Shown piece by piece: positions 34,051 to 41,979 of a DNA stretch of 64,000 bases. Below the pieces are notes generated by a model. That model did not search any database. It saw only the letters and a program-made list of their open reading frames with translations, and had not been told where the DNA came from. The DNA comes from Nonomuraea glycinis. GTDB taxonomy: Bacteria; Actinomycetota; Actinomycetes; Streptosporangiales; Streptosporangiaceae. The translations under genes and the position numbers were made by a program. How positions within the stretch are numbered: position 1 is the stretch's first letter; each line of letters opens with the position of its first letter. Where the stretch lies: positions 207,988 to 271,987 of the forward strand of contig NZ_BMNK01000002.1 in NCBI RefSeq assembly GCF_014646515.1, in the 5' to 3' direction.

Positions 34051-35376
34051 GTGACAGCAGAGCAGGATCACGGTCAAACGCCCGCGACCCAAGGGTCGCG
34101 CATCGACGCCTACGTCGATCGGTACGCCGCACGAGCTACCGGGATGGTCGCTTCCGAGATTCGAGCTCTTTTCGCCGTCGCGTCGAGGCCCGAGGTGGTC
34201 TCGCTCGCGGGCGGCATGCCGTACGTCAACGCCCTCCCCCTGGACCTGGTCGGCCAGCTGGTCTCCGACCTGGTGACCAGGCGCGGTCCTGTCGCGTTGC
34301 AGTACGGCTCCGGCCAGGGCGACCCGCACCTGCGCGAGCAGATCTGCGACGTCATGCGCCTGGAGGGCATCCATGCCGGGGCTGACGACGTGGTCGTCAC
34401 CGTGGGCTCCCAGCAGGCGCTGGACCTGATCACCCGGATCTTCATCGACCCGGGTGACGTGGTTCTGGCGGAAGGCCCCTCGTACGTGGGCGCCCTCGGC
34501 ACATTCGCCGCATACCAGGCCAAAGTGGTGCATATTGCCATGGATGATCAGGGCATTGTGCCCGAATCCCTGGCGCAGACCATCTACGCCCTGGAGACCG
34601 CAGGCGCTCCCATCAAGTTCCTGTACACGATCCCCACCTTCCAGAATCCCAGCGGCGTCACCCTCAACATGGCCCGGCGGCAGCAGGTCCTCGACATCTG
34701 CCAGCGCGCCGGGATCCTCATCGTCGAGGACAACCCGTACGGACTGCTCGGCTTCGACGCCGAGCCCATGCGCGCCCTGCGCGCCGACAACGCCGACGGC
34801 GTCGTCTACCTCGGATCGTTCTCCAAGACGCTGGCCCCCGGCTTCCGGGTCGGCTGGGCGCTGGCCCCGCACGCCATCCGCGACAAGCTCGTCCTCGCCA
34901 TGGAATCGGCCGTGCTGTCGCACTCCACCTTCACCCAGCTCGCCGTCGGCGAGTATCTGGCCTCCCAGCCATGGCAGGAGCAGATCAAGACGTTCAAGGA
35001 GCTCTACCGTGAGCGCCGCGACGCCCTGCTCGGCGCCCTCGAAGCGCTGATGCCGCCCGAAGTCACCTGGACGCGACCCGGCGGCGGGTTCTTCGTGTGG
35101 GCGCAACTGCCCGAAGGCCTCGACTCCAAGGCCATCCTGCCGAGGGCCGTCGCGGAACGCGTCGCATTCGTCCCCGGCACCGGGTTCTACTCCGACGGCA
35201 GCGGGGCGCGGCACATGCGGCTGTCGTTCTGCTACCCCGAGCCCGACCGCATCCGCGAAGGAGTTCGGCGGCTGGCCGGCGTCATCGAACAGGAAATCCA
35301 GCTACGGGACACCTTCGGCACCGGCTCCACCCGCGGGCACGTCGGCGTCGACACTCCGGGACCGGACCTGGCCTGA
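34051..35376 (+). CDS. PLP-dependent aminotransferase, class I/II (LysN/ARO8-like)
   Basis: 441 residues of the fold I aminotransferase family. PLP-binding signatures are present: VTVGSQQALDLITRIF, NPSGVTLN and SFSKTLAPGFRVGW with the Schiff-base Lys 259. The N-terminal MVASEIRALFAVASRPEVVSLAGGMP resembles 2-aminoadipate/aromatic aminotransferases and MocR catalytic domains, but there is no DNA-binding domain. AGGAGG sits before GTG 34051. A terminator follows, so it is separate from the next gene although similarly directed. The true amino donor is unknown. Confidence 0.85.
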   Translation: MTAEQDHGQTPATQGSRIDAYVDRYAARATGMVASEIRALFAVASRPEVVSLAGGMPYVNALPLDLVGQLVSDLVTRRGPVALQYGSGQGDPHLREQICDVMRLEGIHAGADDVVVTVGSQQALDLITRIFIDPGDVVLAEGPSYVGALGTFAAYQAKVVHIAMDDQGIVPESLAQTIYALETAGAPIKFLYTIPTFQNPSGVTLNMARRQQVLDICQRAGILIVEDNPYGLLGFDAEPMRALRADNADGVVYLGSFSKTLAPGFRVGWALAPHAIRDKLVLAMESAVLSHSTFTQLAVGEYLASQPWQEQIKTFKELYRERRDALLGALEALMPPEVTWTRPGGGFFVWAQLPEGLDSKAILPRAVAERVAFVPGTGFYSDGSGARHMRLSFCYPEPDRIREGVRRLAGVIEQEIQLRDTFGTGSTRGHVGVDTPGPDLA

Positions 35377-35388
35377 CTTTCAGCGACA

Positions 35389-35424
35389 AGTACGGCCGGC
35401 GTCACGGATGGCGCCGGCCGTACT
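35389..35424 (+). terminator. terminator after the aminotransferase
   Basis: AGTACGGCCGGCG and CGCCGGCCGTACT form a 13-bp perfect stem with a 10-base loop, starting 12 bases after the stop codon. Confidence 0.85.
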
Positions 35425-35548
35425 CCATGTCACGGCGAAGTGCCCACCCGCTGCCGAGCCACTCGCAGCCGCGAAAGCACCCGCCGCACCCGATTCGCCC
35501 CCCGACGCCGGTACGGTGGGACAGCGTGCGATCAGCGGAGGAGAAGTG

Positions 35549-36505
35549 ATGAGCGATCTGGGCCACGTGCTCGTGCTGGCAGGAGGACTCTCCTACGAGC
35601 GGGAGGTGTCCCTGCGCTCCGGTCGCCGGGTGAGTGAGGTGCTGCGGGCCGCGGGCGTCGACGTCGAAGCCCGCGACACCGACGCCTCCCTCGTGCCGTC
35701 CATCCTGGCCGACCGGCCGGACGCGGTCTTCGTCACGCTGCACGGAGGCGCGGGCGAGGACGGCGCGATCCGCTCGATCCTGGAGCTGCTCAACGTCGCG
35801 TACGTGGGCGCCGACCCCGACGCGTGCCGGGTCGCCTTCGACAAGCCCACCGCCAAGGCCGTCGTACGCTCGGTCGGTCTGCGCACCCCCGCCTCCGTCA
35901 CGCTTCCCAAGGAGACCTTCCACGACCTCGGCGCCACAGCTGTCCTCGGCCGCATCGTGGAGCGACTCGGCCTCCCCCTCTTCGTCAAGCCCGCCCGAGG
36001 CGGCTCCGCCCTGGGCGCCTCCATGGTCCGCACCGCGGAGGAGCTCCCGGCCGCCATGGTCGGCTGCTTCGCCTACGGCGACACGGCCCTCATCGAGCGC
36101 TACATCGAAGGCATCGAGGTGGCCGTGTCGGTCGTCGACCTCGGCGACGGGCCCATCGCCCTGCCCGCCGTGGAAATCGTCCCTGACGAAGGGGTGTACG
36201 ACTACGCCGCCCGCTACACGGCCGGGCATACCGAGTTCTTCGCCCCGGCCCGCCTGTCTGCCGCGGCGGCCGCCGCTTGCGCCGAGGCCGCCGTCACCGC
36301 TCACACCGCTCTCGGGTTGCGCGACATCTCCCGTACCGACCTCATCGTGGACGCCTCGGACCAGCCGTACTTCCTCGAGGTGAACGTGGCTCCGGGGATG
36401 ACGGAGACGTCGCTGCTGCCGATGGCGGCGGAGGCGGCGGGGCAGGACCTCGGCGAGCTCTGCCGCACCCTCCTCCAGATCGCCGCCGCCCGACCTCGCT
36501 CGTAA
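35549..36505 (+). CDS. D-alanine-D-alanine ligase-like ATP-grasp enzyme
   Basis: 318 residues. The N-terminal domain has VLAGGLSYEREVSLRSG and FVTLHGGAGEDGAIRSILE, Ddl signatures; the ATP-grasp core follows (LPLFVKPARGGSALGASMV; ALGLRDISRTDLIV; YFLEVNVAPGMTETSLLPM). It would join two D-alanines for peptidoglycan. It may be a paralogue rather than the main Ddl, since the housekeeping ddl usually lies elsewhere in actinomycetes. A GGAGGAG motif precedes ATG 35549. It lies between a PLP aminotransferase and a threonine-aldolase-like gene, an amino-acid theme. Confidence 0.85.
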   Translation: MSDLGHVLVLAGGLSYEREVSLRSGRRVSEVLRAAGVDVEARDTDASLVPSILADRPDAVFVTLHGGAGEDGAIRSILELLNVAYVGADPDACRVAFDKPTAKAVVRSVGLRTPASVTLPKETFHDLGATAVLGRIVERLGLPLFVKPARGGSALGASMVRTAEELPAAMVGCFAYGDTALIERYIEGIEVAVSVVDLGDGPIALPAVEIVPDEGVYDYAARYTAGHTEFFAPARLSAAAAAACAEAAVTAHTALGLRDISRTDLIVDASDQPYFLEVNVAPGMTETSLLPMAAEAAGQDLGELCRTLLQIAAARPRS

Positions 36506-36609
36506 CCCAATCCTTCGTCACTCGTGCCACCGCTCCACTTGGTCGGCTCGATCGCTGCGAGGCTCGATCGCTGCTGGGCTCCACCGCTGCGGAGGCTCCA
36601 CCACTGCGC

Positions 36610-36661
36610 GGGAGCCGCTCGAGAGCCGCTCGGGAGCCGCTCGGGAGCCGCTCGAGAGCCG
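36610..36661. repeat. 11-bp tandem repeat
   Basis: Four complete units and one partial unit of GGGAGCCGCTC/GAGAGCCGCTC in the 286-bp gap after the Ddl-like gene. No coding sequence is supported here. Confidence 0.75.
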
Positions 36662-36671
36662 GGTATGCCGG

Positions 36672-36709
36672 CGGGCGATGGCCGTAACGACGGGCGATGG
36701 CCGTAACGA
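36672..36709. repeat. 19-bp direct tandem repeat
   Basis: Two identical adjacent copies of CGGGCGATGGCCGTAACGA in the same gap, about 80 bases before the threonine-aldolase start. They could be paired protein sites, or simply a duplication. Confidence 0.75.
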
Positions 36710-36791
36710 TGATCCACTCCGGAGGGCCCGCACAGGGCGGCGGCTTGTGGCGACCACCTCGACATCCGGCGGCGATAGCTAACCTGGCCAG

Positions 36792-37829
36792 ATGATGATC
36801 TCTCCTAAGAGCTTCGCCAGCGACAATCACGCCGGCGTGCATCCGGCCATATTCGAAGCCATGGCGGCAGCCAACCACGACGACGCGCCCGCCTACGGCG
36901 ACGACGCCTGGACGTCGACGTTCGAGCGTCAGATCAAGGAAGCGTTCGGGCCTCAGGCCGAAGGATTCGCCGTCCTCAACGGCGCCGGCGCCAACATGGT
37001 CGGCTTGCCCCTGATGCTCGGCCGGTACGACGCCATCATCTGCGCTGACACCGCTCACATCGCCACGCACGAAACAGGTGCGGCGGAGCGACTTCTTGGC
37101 GTGAAGCTCATCACGGTGCCGACCCCGGACGGCAAGCTCCGCCCGGCGGACATCACCGGCCAAGCGCACAAGCTGGGCAGCCACCACGAGCCGCAACCCC
37201 GAGCGGTCTCCATCTCACAGGTGACCGAACTGGGCACCTGCTACACCCCCGCCGAGATCACCGAGCTGTCGGAAGCGGCCCACGCGGTGGGCATGCGTCT
37301 CCACATGGACGGCGCCAGACTCGCCAACGCCGCGGCCCACCTGGACTGCGGCCTGGACGCCATCACCACAGCGGCCGGCGTGGACGTCTTCAGCTTCGGC
37401 GGAACCAAGAACGGCGCTCTGGCAGCCGAGGCCGTAGTAGTCCTGGACCCATCCCTGAACCGGTCCATCCCCTACCTCCGCCGTCAGTCCCTGCAACTGG
37501 CCTCCAAGATGCGCTTCATCTCAGCCCAGCTCTCAGCTCTCCTGACAGACGACCTGTGGCACCAGAACGCCGCCCACGCCAACGCGATGGCCACCCGCCT
37601 GGCGGACGGCATATCGAGCGCCCCCGGCATCACCCTCGCCTACCCAGTCCAATCCAACGCCGTATTCGCCACCGTGCCCGCCCACGTAGCGACCACCCTG
37701 CGCAGCCGCTACCTCTTCCACCACTGGGACGAAGCCGCCGGCATAGTCCGCTGGATGACCGCCTTCAACACCACCCCAGAACAGATAGACGACTTCCTCA
37801 ACGCCATCCACACAGCCGCCACCCCCTAA
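36792..37829 (+). CDS. low-specificity threonine-aldolase-like PLP enzyme
   Basis: 345 residues of the beta-eliminating lyase/threonine aldolase family. SFASDNHAGVHPAI, then HIATHETGA, RLHMDGARLANAA with the PLP-binding Asp, and FSFGGTKNGALAAEAV with the Schiff-base Lys 206 are all in the expected order. It would split L-threonine or allo-threonine to glycine and acetaldehyde. The start is ATG 36792 or the ATG directly after it. Codon third positions become less G+C-rich in its last third. It stands alone before the centromere region. Confidence 0.88.
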   Translation: MMISPKSFASDNHAGVHPAIFEAMAAANHDDAPAYGDDAWTSTFERQIKEAFGPQAEGFAVLNGAGANMVGLPLMLGRYDAIICADTAHIATHETGAAERLLGVKLITVPTPDGKLRPADITGQAHKLGSHHEPQPRAVSISQVTELGTCYTPAEITELSEAAHAVGMRLHMDGARLANAAAHLDCGLDAITTAAGVDVFSFGGTKNGALAAEAVVVLDPSLNRSIPYLRRQSLQLASKMRFISAQLSALLTDDLWHQNAAHANAMATRLADGISSAPGITLAYPVQSNAVFATVPAHVATTLRSRYLFHHWDEAAGIVRWMTAFNTTPEQIDDFLNAIHTAATP

Positions 37830-37842
37830 CCCCCCGATCCCA

Positions 37843-37858
37843 TGTTCCACGTGAAACC
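37843..37858. other. parS site
   Basis: TGTTCCACGTGAAACC matches the parS consensus TGTTTCACGTGAAACA at 14 of 16 positions; ParB should bind it. Confidence 0.85.
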
Positions 37859-38287
37859 TCCCCTCGCCCCCACTCGCCGGGAGAGCGGGTAGTCGTGCGC
37901 CGGTGGAGCGCCGGTGGAGCGCCGGGCCGGAACTGCGACGGCTCGGCGTCTTCTTCCACCTAGAAACACGTACGCACGACAGGGCCACGCACGTACAACC
38001 CTTGGGTACCCCCGCCCTCCGCTTCGTCTTCCCCTTGAACAGAGCGGCGTGACGCCTGAACCATCACCCCGATAACCAACGATGGCGCCCGCGTCTCAAC
38101 CGCTGCGCCCCAACGACACTTTCCCGCTGCTCCATCTCGCCCCGCCCCATCTGCCCTGCCGCACCCCGCATAAGACAGGCAGAGGTGACCGCGACGCCCA
38201 ACGCATCGCCGGGCACGTTTCTCTTCTCGTGCCTGATCCCCCGCCCGACCACCTCTCTCAGCCCTCGGCACCCCAGCCCTGAACGCG

Positions 38288-38303
38288 CGTTTCACGTGAA
38301 ACC
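38288..38303. other. parS site
   Basis: CGTTTCACGTGAAACC contains the complete 14-bp palindromic core GTTTCACGTGAAAC of parS. Confidence 0.92.
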
Positions 38304-38655
38304 AAAACCGGCTCCGCCAGAACCTTCCAGGGTCGCGGGAACCATCCCAGCCCCTCTTCGCAAGCGCCGGTAGCAGGGGCGCCCCTCACAGCAGTCCCAC
38401 GAGGAGAGCCGAGACCGACCGAGTTGGACATGGCAATTGCAGTCATGAACCTCCCGGGACCGTCGGGTGATCGGAACGACCGGCCAAGCCGAGAGGGCAT
38501 GCTTCCCGGATGTCCCCACGCCCACGCCCATGGTCGGCGTAGTCGTCGCGGTCATCGAGTACACGCGTCCCAGACGCGGAGGGATCTCCCGTCAACTCCC
38601 GGCCCGATAGATGTCGATGCCTCGACCGACGCTGCTGACAGCGTGCAGTCGGCGA

Positions 38656-38671
38656 TGTTTCACGTGAAACG
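38656..38671. other. parS site
   Basis: TGTTTCACGTGAAACG is one base from the full consensus. Its last base directly touches the 8-bp tandem array. Confidence 0.95.
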
Positions 38672-38767
38672 CGTCCCGGCGTCCCGGCGTCCCAGCGTCC
38701 CAGCGTCCCAGCGTCCCAGCGTCCCAGCGTCCCAGCGTCCCAGCGTCCCAGCGTCCCAGCGTCCCAG
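38672..38767. repeat. 8-bp tandem array abutting parS
   Basis: Twelve uninterrupted units: two CGTCCCGG then ten CGTCCCAG, 96 bp in all, starting at the base after a parS site. Because 8 is not a multiple of 3, coding by the array is unlikely. Confidence 0.95.
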
Positions 38768-39093
38768 CGTCGGGGTTCGCGTTGTGCCCTTGTTGCTACT
38801 TACTCGATGGGTGTCGGAACGCTTCTGTTGAGTCCTTGACTGCTGTCCATGCCGTAAGGCGCTTCACCGTAGGGAGAAGCGGCATCCGCGTAGGAGCCTT
38901 CGCTCTGTTGTCCGCCTTCATGGGGGTGCCACCGATTCTCACGTCTCACGCCATAGCGAGGCATGCCCGTATGGAACTGGGCGATACGGAGCGCCCGGCA
39001 GCTAAGGGCTCGGGATGGGGGCCAACCACGGGGTGCCTGGGGTCCCGGTTGAAAAGTCTCGGTGCCTGGATAAATGGCCCTGGTCGCGTGGGC

Positions 39094-39121
39094 GCGGGTT
39101 GAGGCGTTGGCCTCAACCCGC
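39094..39121. other. 12-bp perfect hairpin in the parS region
   Basis: GCGGGTTGAGGC pairs perfectly with GCCTCAACCCGC around a GTTG loop. It is far from any gene end, so it may not be a terminator. Confidence 0.6.
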
Positions 39122-39177
39122 CCGGGCAGCTGATCGCCTGAACCTTTTGGGTACGCGGGTAAGGGGCTTCGGCGCCT

Positions 39178-39261
39178 GGGTGCGCGGATTGAGGAGTCCG
39201 CTTCAGGGTGCGCGGATTGAGGGGGTGACTTCGGGGTGCGCGGAACGAGGGGGTGGCTTCA
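39178..39261. repeat. 28-bp tandem repeat, G-rich
   Basis: Three adjacent 28-bp units, each starting GGGTGCGCGGA and ending CTTCA or CTTCG, with degenerate flanking copies on both sides. The top strand is G-rich. Confidence 0.75.
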
Positions 39262-39485
39262 GGGTGGCGGCGCGTCTGGATCTTTGGGTGCCTGGCAGCT
39301 GGCGCCCAGGGTAAGGGTTGGCCTCGGGACGCCTGGGGGTTTGGGGGTTGGAGGCTTCTTGGCTGGGGTGGCGTCGGAGCTGCCTGGGGGGCGGTTTGGG
39401 GTGAGGGTGGTGGGTGAGGGGTTCGCCGTCGGCCTGGGTGGATTCCTCGGGCGGGGGGGTTGGGAGCCGCTACGAGGTGGGGTGG

Positions 39486-39501
39486 TGTTTCACGTGAAAC
39501 G
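39486..39501. other. parS site at the 3' end of parB
   Basis: TGTTTCACGTGAAACG is one base from consensus and lies 7 bases beyond the parB stop. Confidence 0.95.
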
Positions 39502-39508
39502 AAGGGGG

Positions 39509-40468
39509 TTAATCTTCGGCTTCGCGCATGACGCTCGCGGCGTTTGGGGCCATGGTGCCGATGATGCGCTCAAGGTCGTCGATGGTTGCGAACTCTACGA
39601 CGATGCGGCCCTTGCGGCGGCCGAGGTCGACCTTGACCTTGGTTTCGAAGTGGTCTGAGAGGCGGTCGGCGAGGGTCGTCAAGCTTGGGTCTGCGGGCTT
39701 GGCGGGCTGACGCTCTCGGGCGGGCTTCTGGGGTGCGGCTCCAGCGCTGCCCAGGGCGACGATCTCCTCCACTGCCCGAACCGAGAGAAGCTCGGCAACG
39801 ATGCGCGAAGCCAGATGGATCTGCTCCTCGGGGCTGTCGAGGCCGAGGAGGGCACGGGCGTGGCCGGCGGAAATAGTCTTCGCGGCGACCTTCAGCTGCA
39901 CCTCAGGCGGGGAGTTGAGCAGGCGCAAGGTGTTGGTGATGTGGGAGCGGGAGCGGCCGATCCTCTGGGCGAGCTGGTCGTGAGTTGCTTGGAAGTCGTC
40001 CAGGAGCTGCCGGTAGGCGGCCGCCTCCTCCAGCGGGTTGAGCTCCTCGCGCTGAAGGTTCTCAATCAGGGCATCCCGTAGGAGGTCGGTGTCCTGGGTG
40101 TTCCGAACGATCGCCGGCACCGGGTCCAGGCCCACCAGCTTGCAGGCGCGCCAGCGACGCTCCCCCATGATGAGCTCATAGCGGCCACCCCCGACCGAGC
40201 GCACGACGATCGGCTGCAGCAGTCCGACTTCGCGAATGGAGGCCGCCAACTCATCCAGGCGCTCGCCATCGAAGATCTCGCGCGGCTGACGCGGGTTGGG
40301 CACGATCGCGGCTAGGTCTATCTCCCGGAAGTACGCTCCGGCAATCGGCTTCGGACCGGTCTCGTTCGTCGACCCGGTCGGGTCAACCGTCCCCGTCCCG
40401 TCAACGATGGGACCGGTCGGGATGAGCGCCCCCAGCCCCTTGCCCAATCCCCGCCGCACCTGGCTCAC
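39509..40468 (-). CDS. parB: chromosome-partitioning protein ParB
   Basis: 319 residues. A short N-terminal ParA-interacting peptide ([13 protein letters not shown]) is followed by the CTPase/N-domain with GERRWR (102-107) and [10 protein letters not shown] (136-145), a helix-turn-helix domain ([22 protein letters not shown]) and a C-terminal dimerisation domain ([20 protein letters not shown]). It loads at parS and slides as a CTP-dependent clamp. Four parS sites lie just downstream and one lies inside parA. It is separated from parA by 441 bp of repeats, unlike the compact parAB operon of most actinobacteria. Confidence 0.96.
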   Translation of the reverse strand: MSQVRRGLGKGLGALIPTGPIVDGTGTVDPTGSTNETGPKPIAGAYFREIDLAAIVPNPRQPREIFDGERLDELAASIREVGLLQPIVVRSVGGGRYELIMGERRWRACKLVGLDPVPAIVRNTQDTDLLRDALIENLQREELNPLEEAAAYRQLLDDFQATHDQLAQRIGRSRSHITNTLRLLNSPPEVQLKVAAKTISAGHARALLGLDSPEEQIHLASRIVAELLSVRAVEEIVALGSAGAAPQKPARERQPAKPADPSLTTLADRLSDHFETKVKVDLGRRKGRIVVEFATIDDLERIIGTMAPNAASVMREAED

Positions 40469-40909
40469 TACGTCTCCTCATCCGCCCGGGCTGATTCCGG
40501 TCTATCCAGGGAAGGTTACCGTTGCCAACCCGACCCGGCGCCTTCGCGCCACACACCGTCCCACCGGATTTACACCACCATGCCCTGAACACCCTCATTG
40601 CCTTCGCTCCCGGCGAAGCAGAGACGCCCTACACCGGAGACCGGCTGGCGCACCAGGCCTCACGCACGGAGCTCACGCACGTAGCTCACGCACGTAGCTC
40701 ACGGACAGGGCTCACGGACAGGGCTCACGGACGGGGCTCACGGACGGGGCTCACCGCACCAGCAGCGGCTCTTCTGCGCGCGTGGACGCGTACACCTCTG
40801 AGCTGTACGGAAGCCGTACACGCAGACGACGGAAGCGTATGCACAGCGGACGGAAGCCGTACGCGCAGACGTGAACGTGCGGCCGTGAGGGGCGCGCTGG
40901 TGAGGGCGG
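40469..40909. other. 441-bp parA-parB spacer with repeats
   Basis: No supported gene. It holds a 13-bp tandem array at 40658-40748 and three degenerate 21-22-bp copies starting CGGAAGC at 40808-40871. A parB promoter should lie near its left end, since the spacer would otherwise be a very long leader. Confidence 0.7.
40658..40748. repeat. 13-bp tandem repeat between parA and parB
   Basis: Seven 13-bp units in paired variants: GCTCACGCACGTA twice, GCTCACGGACAGG twice, GCTCACGGACGGG twice, and one leading variant. The pairwise variants suggest stepwise duplication. Confidence 0.9.
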
Positions 40910-41833
40910 CTAGACCGCTGCTCGGTGGGCGATCTCGCGGGCCGCGTCCATGTAGGCCATGGCTCCGCTGGAGCCGGGGTCGTAGGTCATGACGGACTGG
41001 CCGTAGCTGGGGGCCTCCGAGAGGCGGACGCTGCGGGGGATCACCGTTCTGAGGACCGTGTCGCCGAAGTGGGCTCGGACCTCGTCCGCCACCTGTGAAG
41101 CGAGCCGGGTGCGGCCGTCGTACATGGTGAGGACGATGGTGGATAGGCGGAGGGTGGGGTTGAGGTGGGCCTTGATGAGGTCGACGTTGCGGAGAAGCTG
41201 GCCGAGGCCCTCCAGGGCGTAGTACTCGCACTGGATCGGGATCATGACCTCGTCCGCGGCGACCAGGGCGTTGACCGTGAGGAGGCCGAGCGACGGCGGG
41301 CAGTCGATGATGATGTAGTCGAAGTCGATGCCCTCGTAGGCGGCCAGGGCGCGGCGGAGGCGGGCCTCACGGGCGACCAGGGAGACGAGCTCGATCTCGG
41401 CGCCGGCCAGGTCGATGGTGGCGGGGGCGCAGTAGAGGTTGGGCATCTCGGGGACCTGCTTGATGATGTCCGCCAAGGGCAGGTCGTCGACCAGCACCTG
41501 ATAGACGTCAGGGATGTCACCGCGGTGCTCGGTCGCCAGCGCTGTGGAGGCGTTGCCCTGCGGGTCGAGGTCCACCACGAGGACGCGTTCGCCGTTCATG
41601 GAGAGGGCGGCGGCGATGTTGACGGACGTCGTGGTCTTGCCCACGCCGCCCTTCTGGTTCGCCACGGCGATCACCCGGCATCTGGCGGGTTTTGGCCATG
41701 AGCCGTCAGCCCGGTCAGGGGCGTCACCCGCCTGCGCCGGCAACTGCGCGACGGGTGTTTCACGTGAAACCACTGAGTTGAGCGCCTCTCGTACCAACGG
41801 CGAATCACCTGGGTTCAGGGGGGTCTGGGTCAC
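40910..41833 (-). CDS. parA: chromosome-partitioning ATPase ParA
   Basis: 307 residues from GTG 41833 (TQTPLNPGDSP), which has AAAGGA upstream. The deviant Walker A KGGVGKTT (61-68), the Asp switch in VVDLDPQGNAS and YIIIDCPPSLG are complete. ParA binds DNA non-specifically with ATP and moves ParB-parS complexes. The N-terminal 50 residues are variable, and their VSRETP codons contain a parS site. The frame extends to GTG 41983, overlapping the rsmG stop; that or GTG 41974, which follows GGAGG, is an alternative start adding 47-50 residues. Confidence 0.93.
   Translation of the reverse strand: MTQTPLNPGDSPLVREALNSVVSRETPVAQLPAQAGDAPDRADGSWPKPARCRVIAVANQKGGVGKTTTSVNIAAALSMNGERVLVVDLDPQGNASTALATEHRGDIPDVYQVLVDDLPLADIIKQVPEMPNLYCAPATIDLAGAEIELVSLVAREARLRRALAAYEGIDFDYIIIDCPPSLGLLTVNALVAADEVMIPIQCEYYALEGLGQLLRNVDLIKAHLNPTLRLSTIVLTMYDGRTRLASQVADEVRAHFGDTVLRTVIPRSVRLSEAPSYGQSVMTYDPGSSGAMAYMDAAREIAHRAAV
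41756..41771. other. parS site inside parA coding sequence
   Basis: TGTTTCACGTGAAACC, one base from consensus in the same core. It is read on the minus strand as codons for VSRETP near the ParA N-terminus. Confidence 0.93.
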
Positions 41834-41979
41834 GTTGGTAATCCTTTCAACCCGTGGCATTTCAGTGCCGGGAATTTGCTGTCGCGACACGCCCTTTTCG
41901 GGCCAGCCAACCCCAGTGGGACTTTCGGACAGATGGCTGCCCGGCCAGCCAAGACCGCTATAAGCGACTGGCACGACCG

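Larger units (their letters stand above)
37830..39508. other. 1.7-kb non-coding centromere-like region with four parS sites
   Basis: No frame here has a convincing start, codon usage or family. The region holds parS sites at 37843, 38288, 38656 and 39486, an 8-bp array (38672-38767), a 12-bp hairpin (39094-39121), a 28-bp tandem repeat (39178-39261) and a strongly G-rich top strand from about 39000 to 39480. It lies just downstream of parB, so it is probably a ParB loading zone. Confidence 0.7.

Noticed and set aside
38672..38767. Possible CRISPR array
   Set aside because: The units are 8 bp with no spacers, so this is a simple tandem repeat.
38424..38831. 135-aa open frame through the 8-bp array
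   Set aside because: Much of it is repeat translation, there is no ribosome site, and it crosses a parS site in a non-coding region.
39236..39658. 140-aa open frame overlapping the parB end
   Set aside because: Low-complexity Gly/Val sequence running antisense into parB; no start signal.
40658..40871. Possible CRISPR array between parA and parB
   Set aside because: 13-bp and 22-bp repeats are contiguous, without unique spacers or nearby cas genes.
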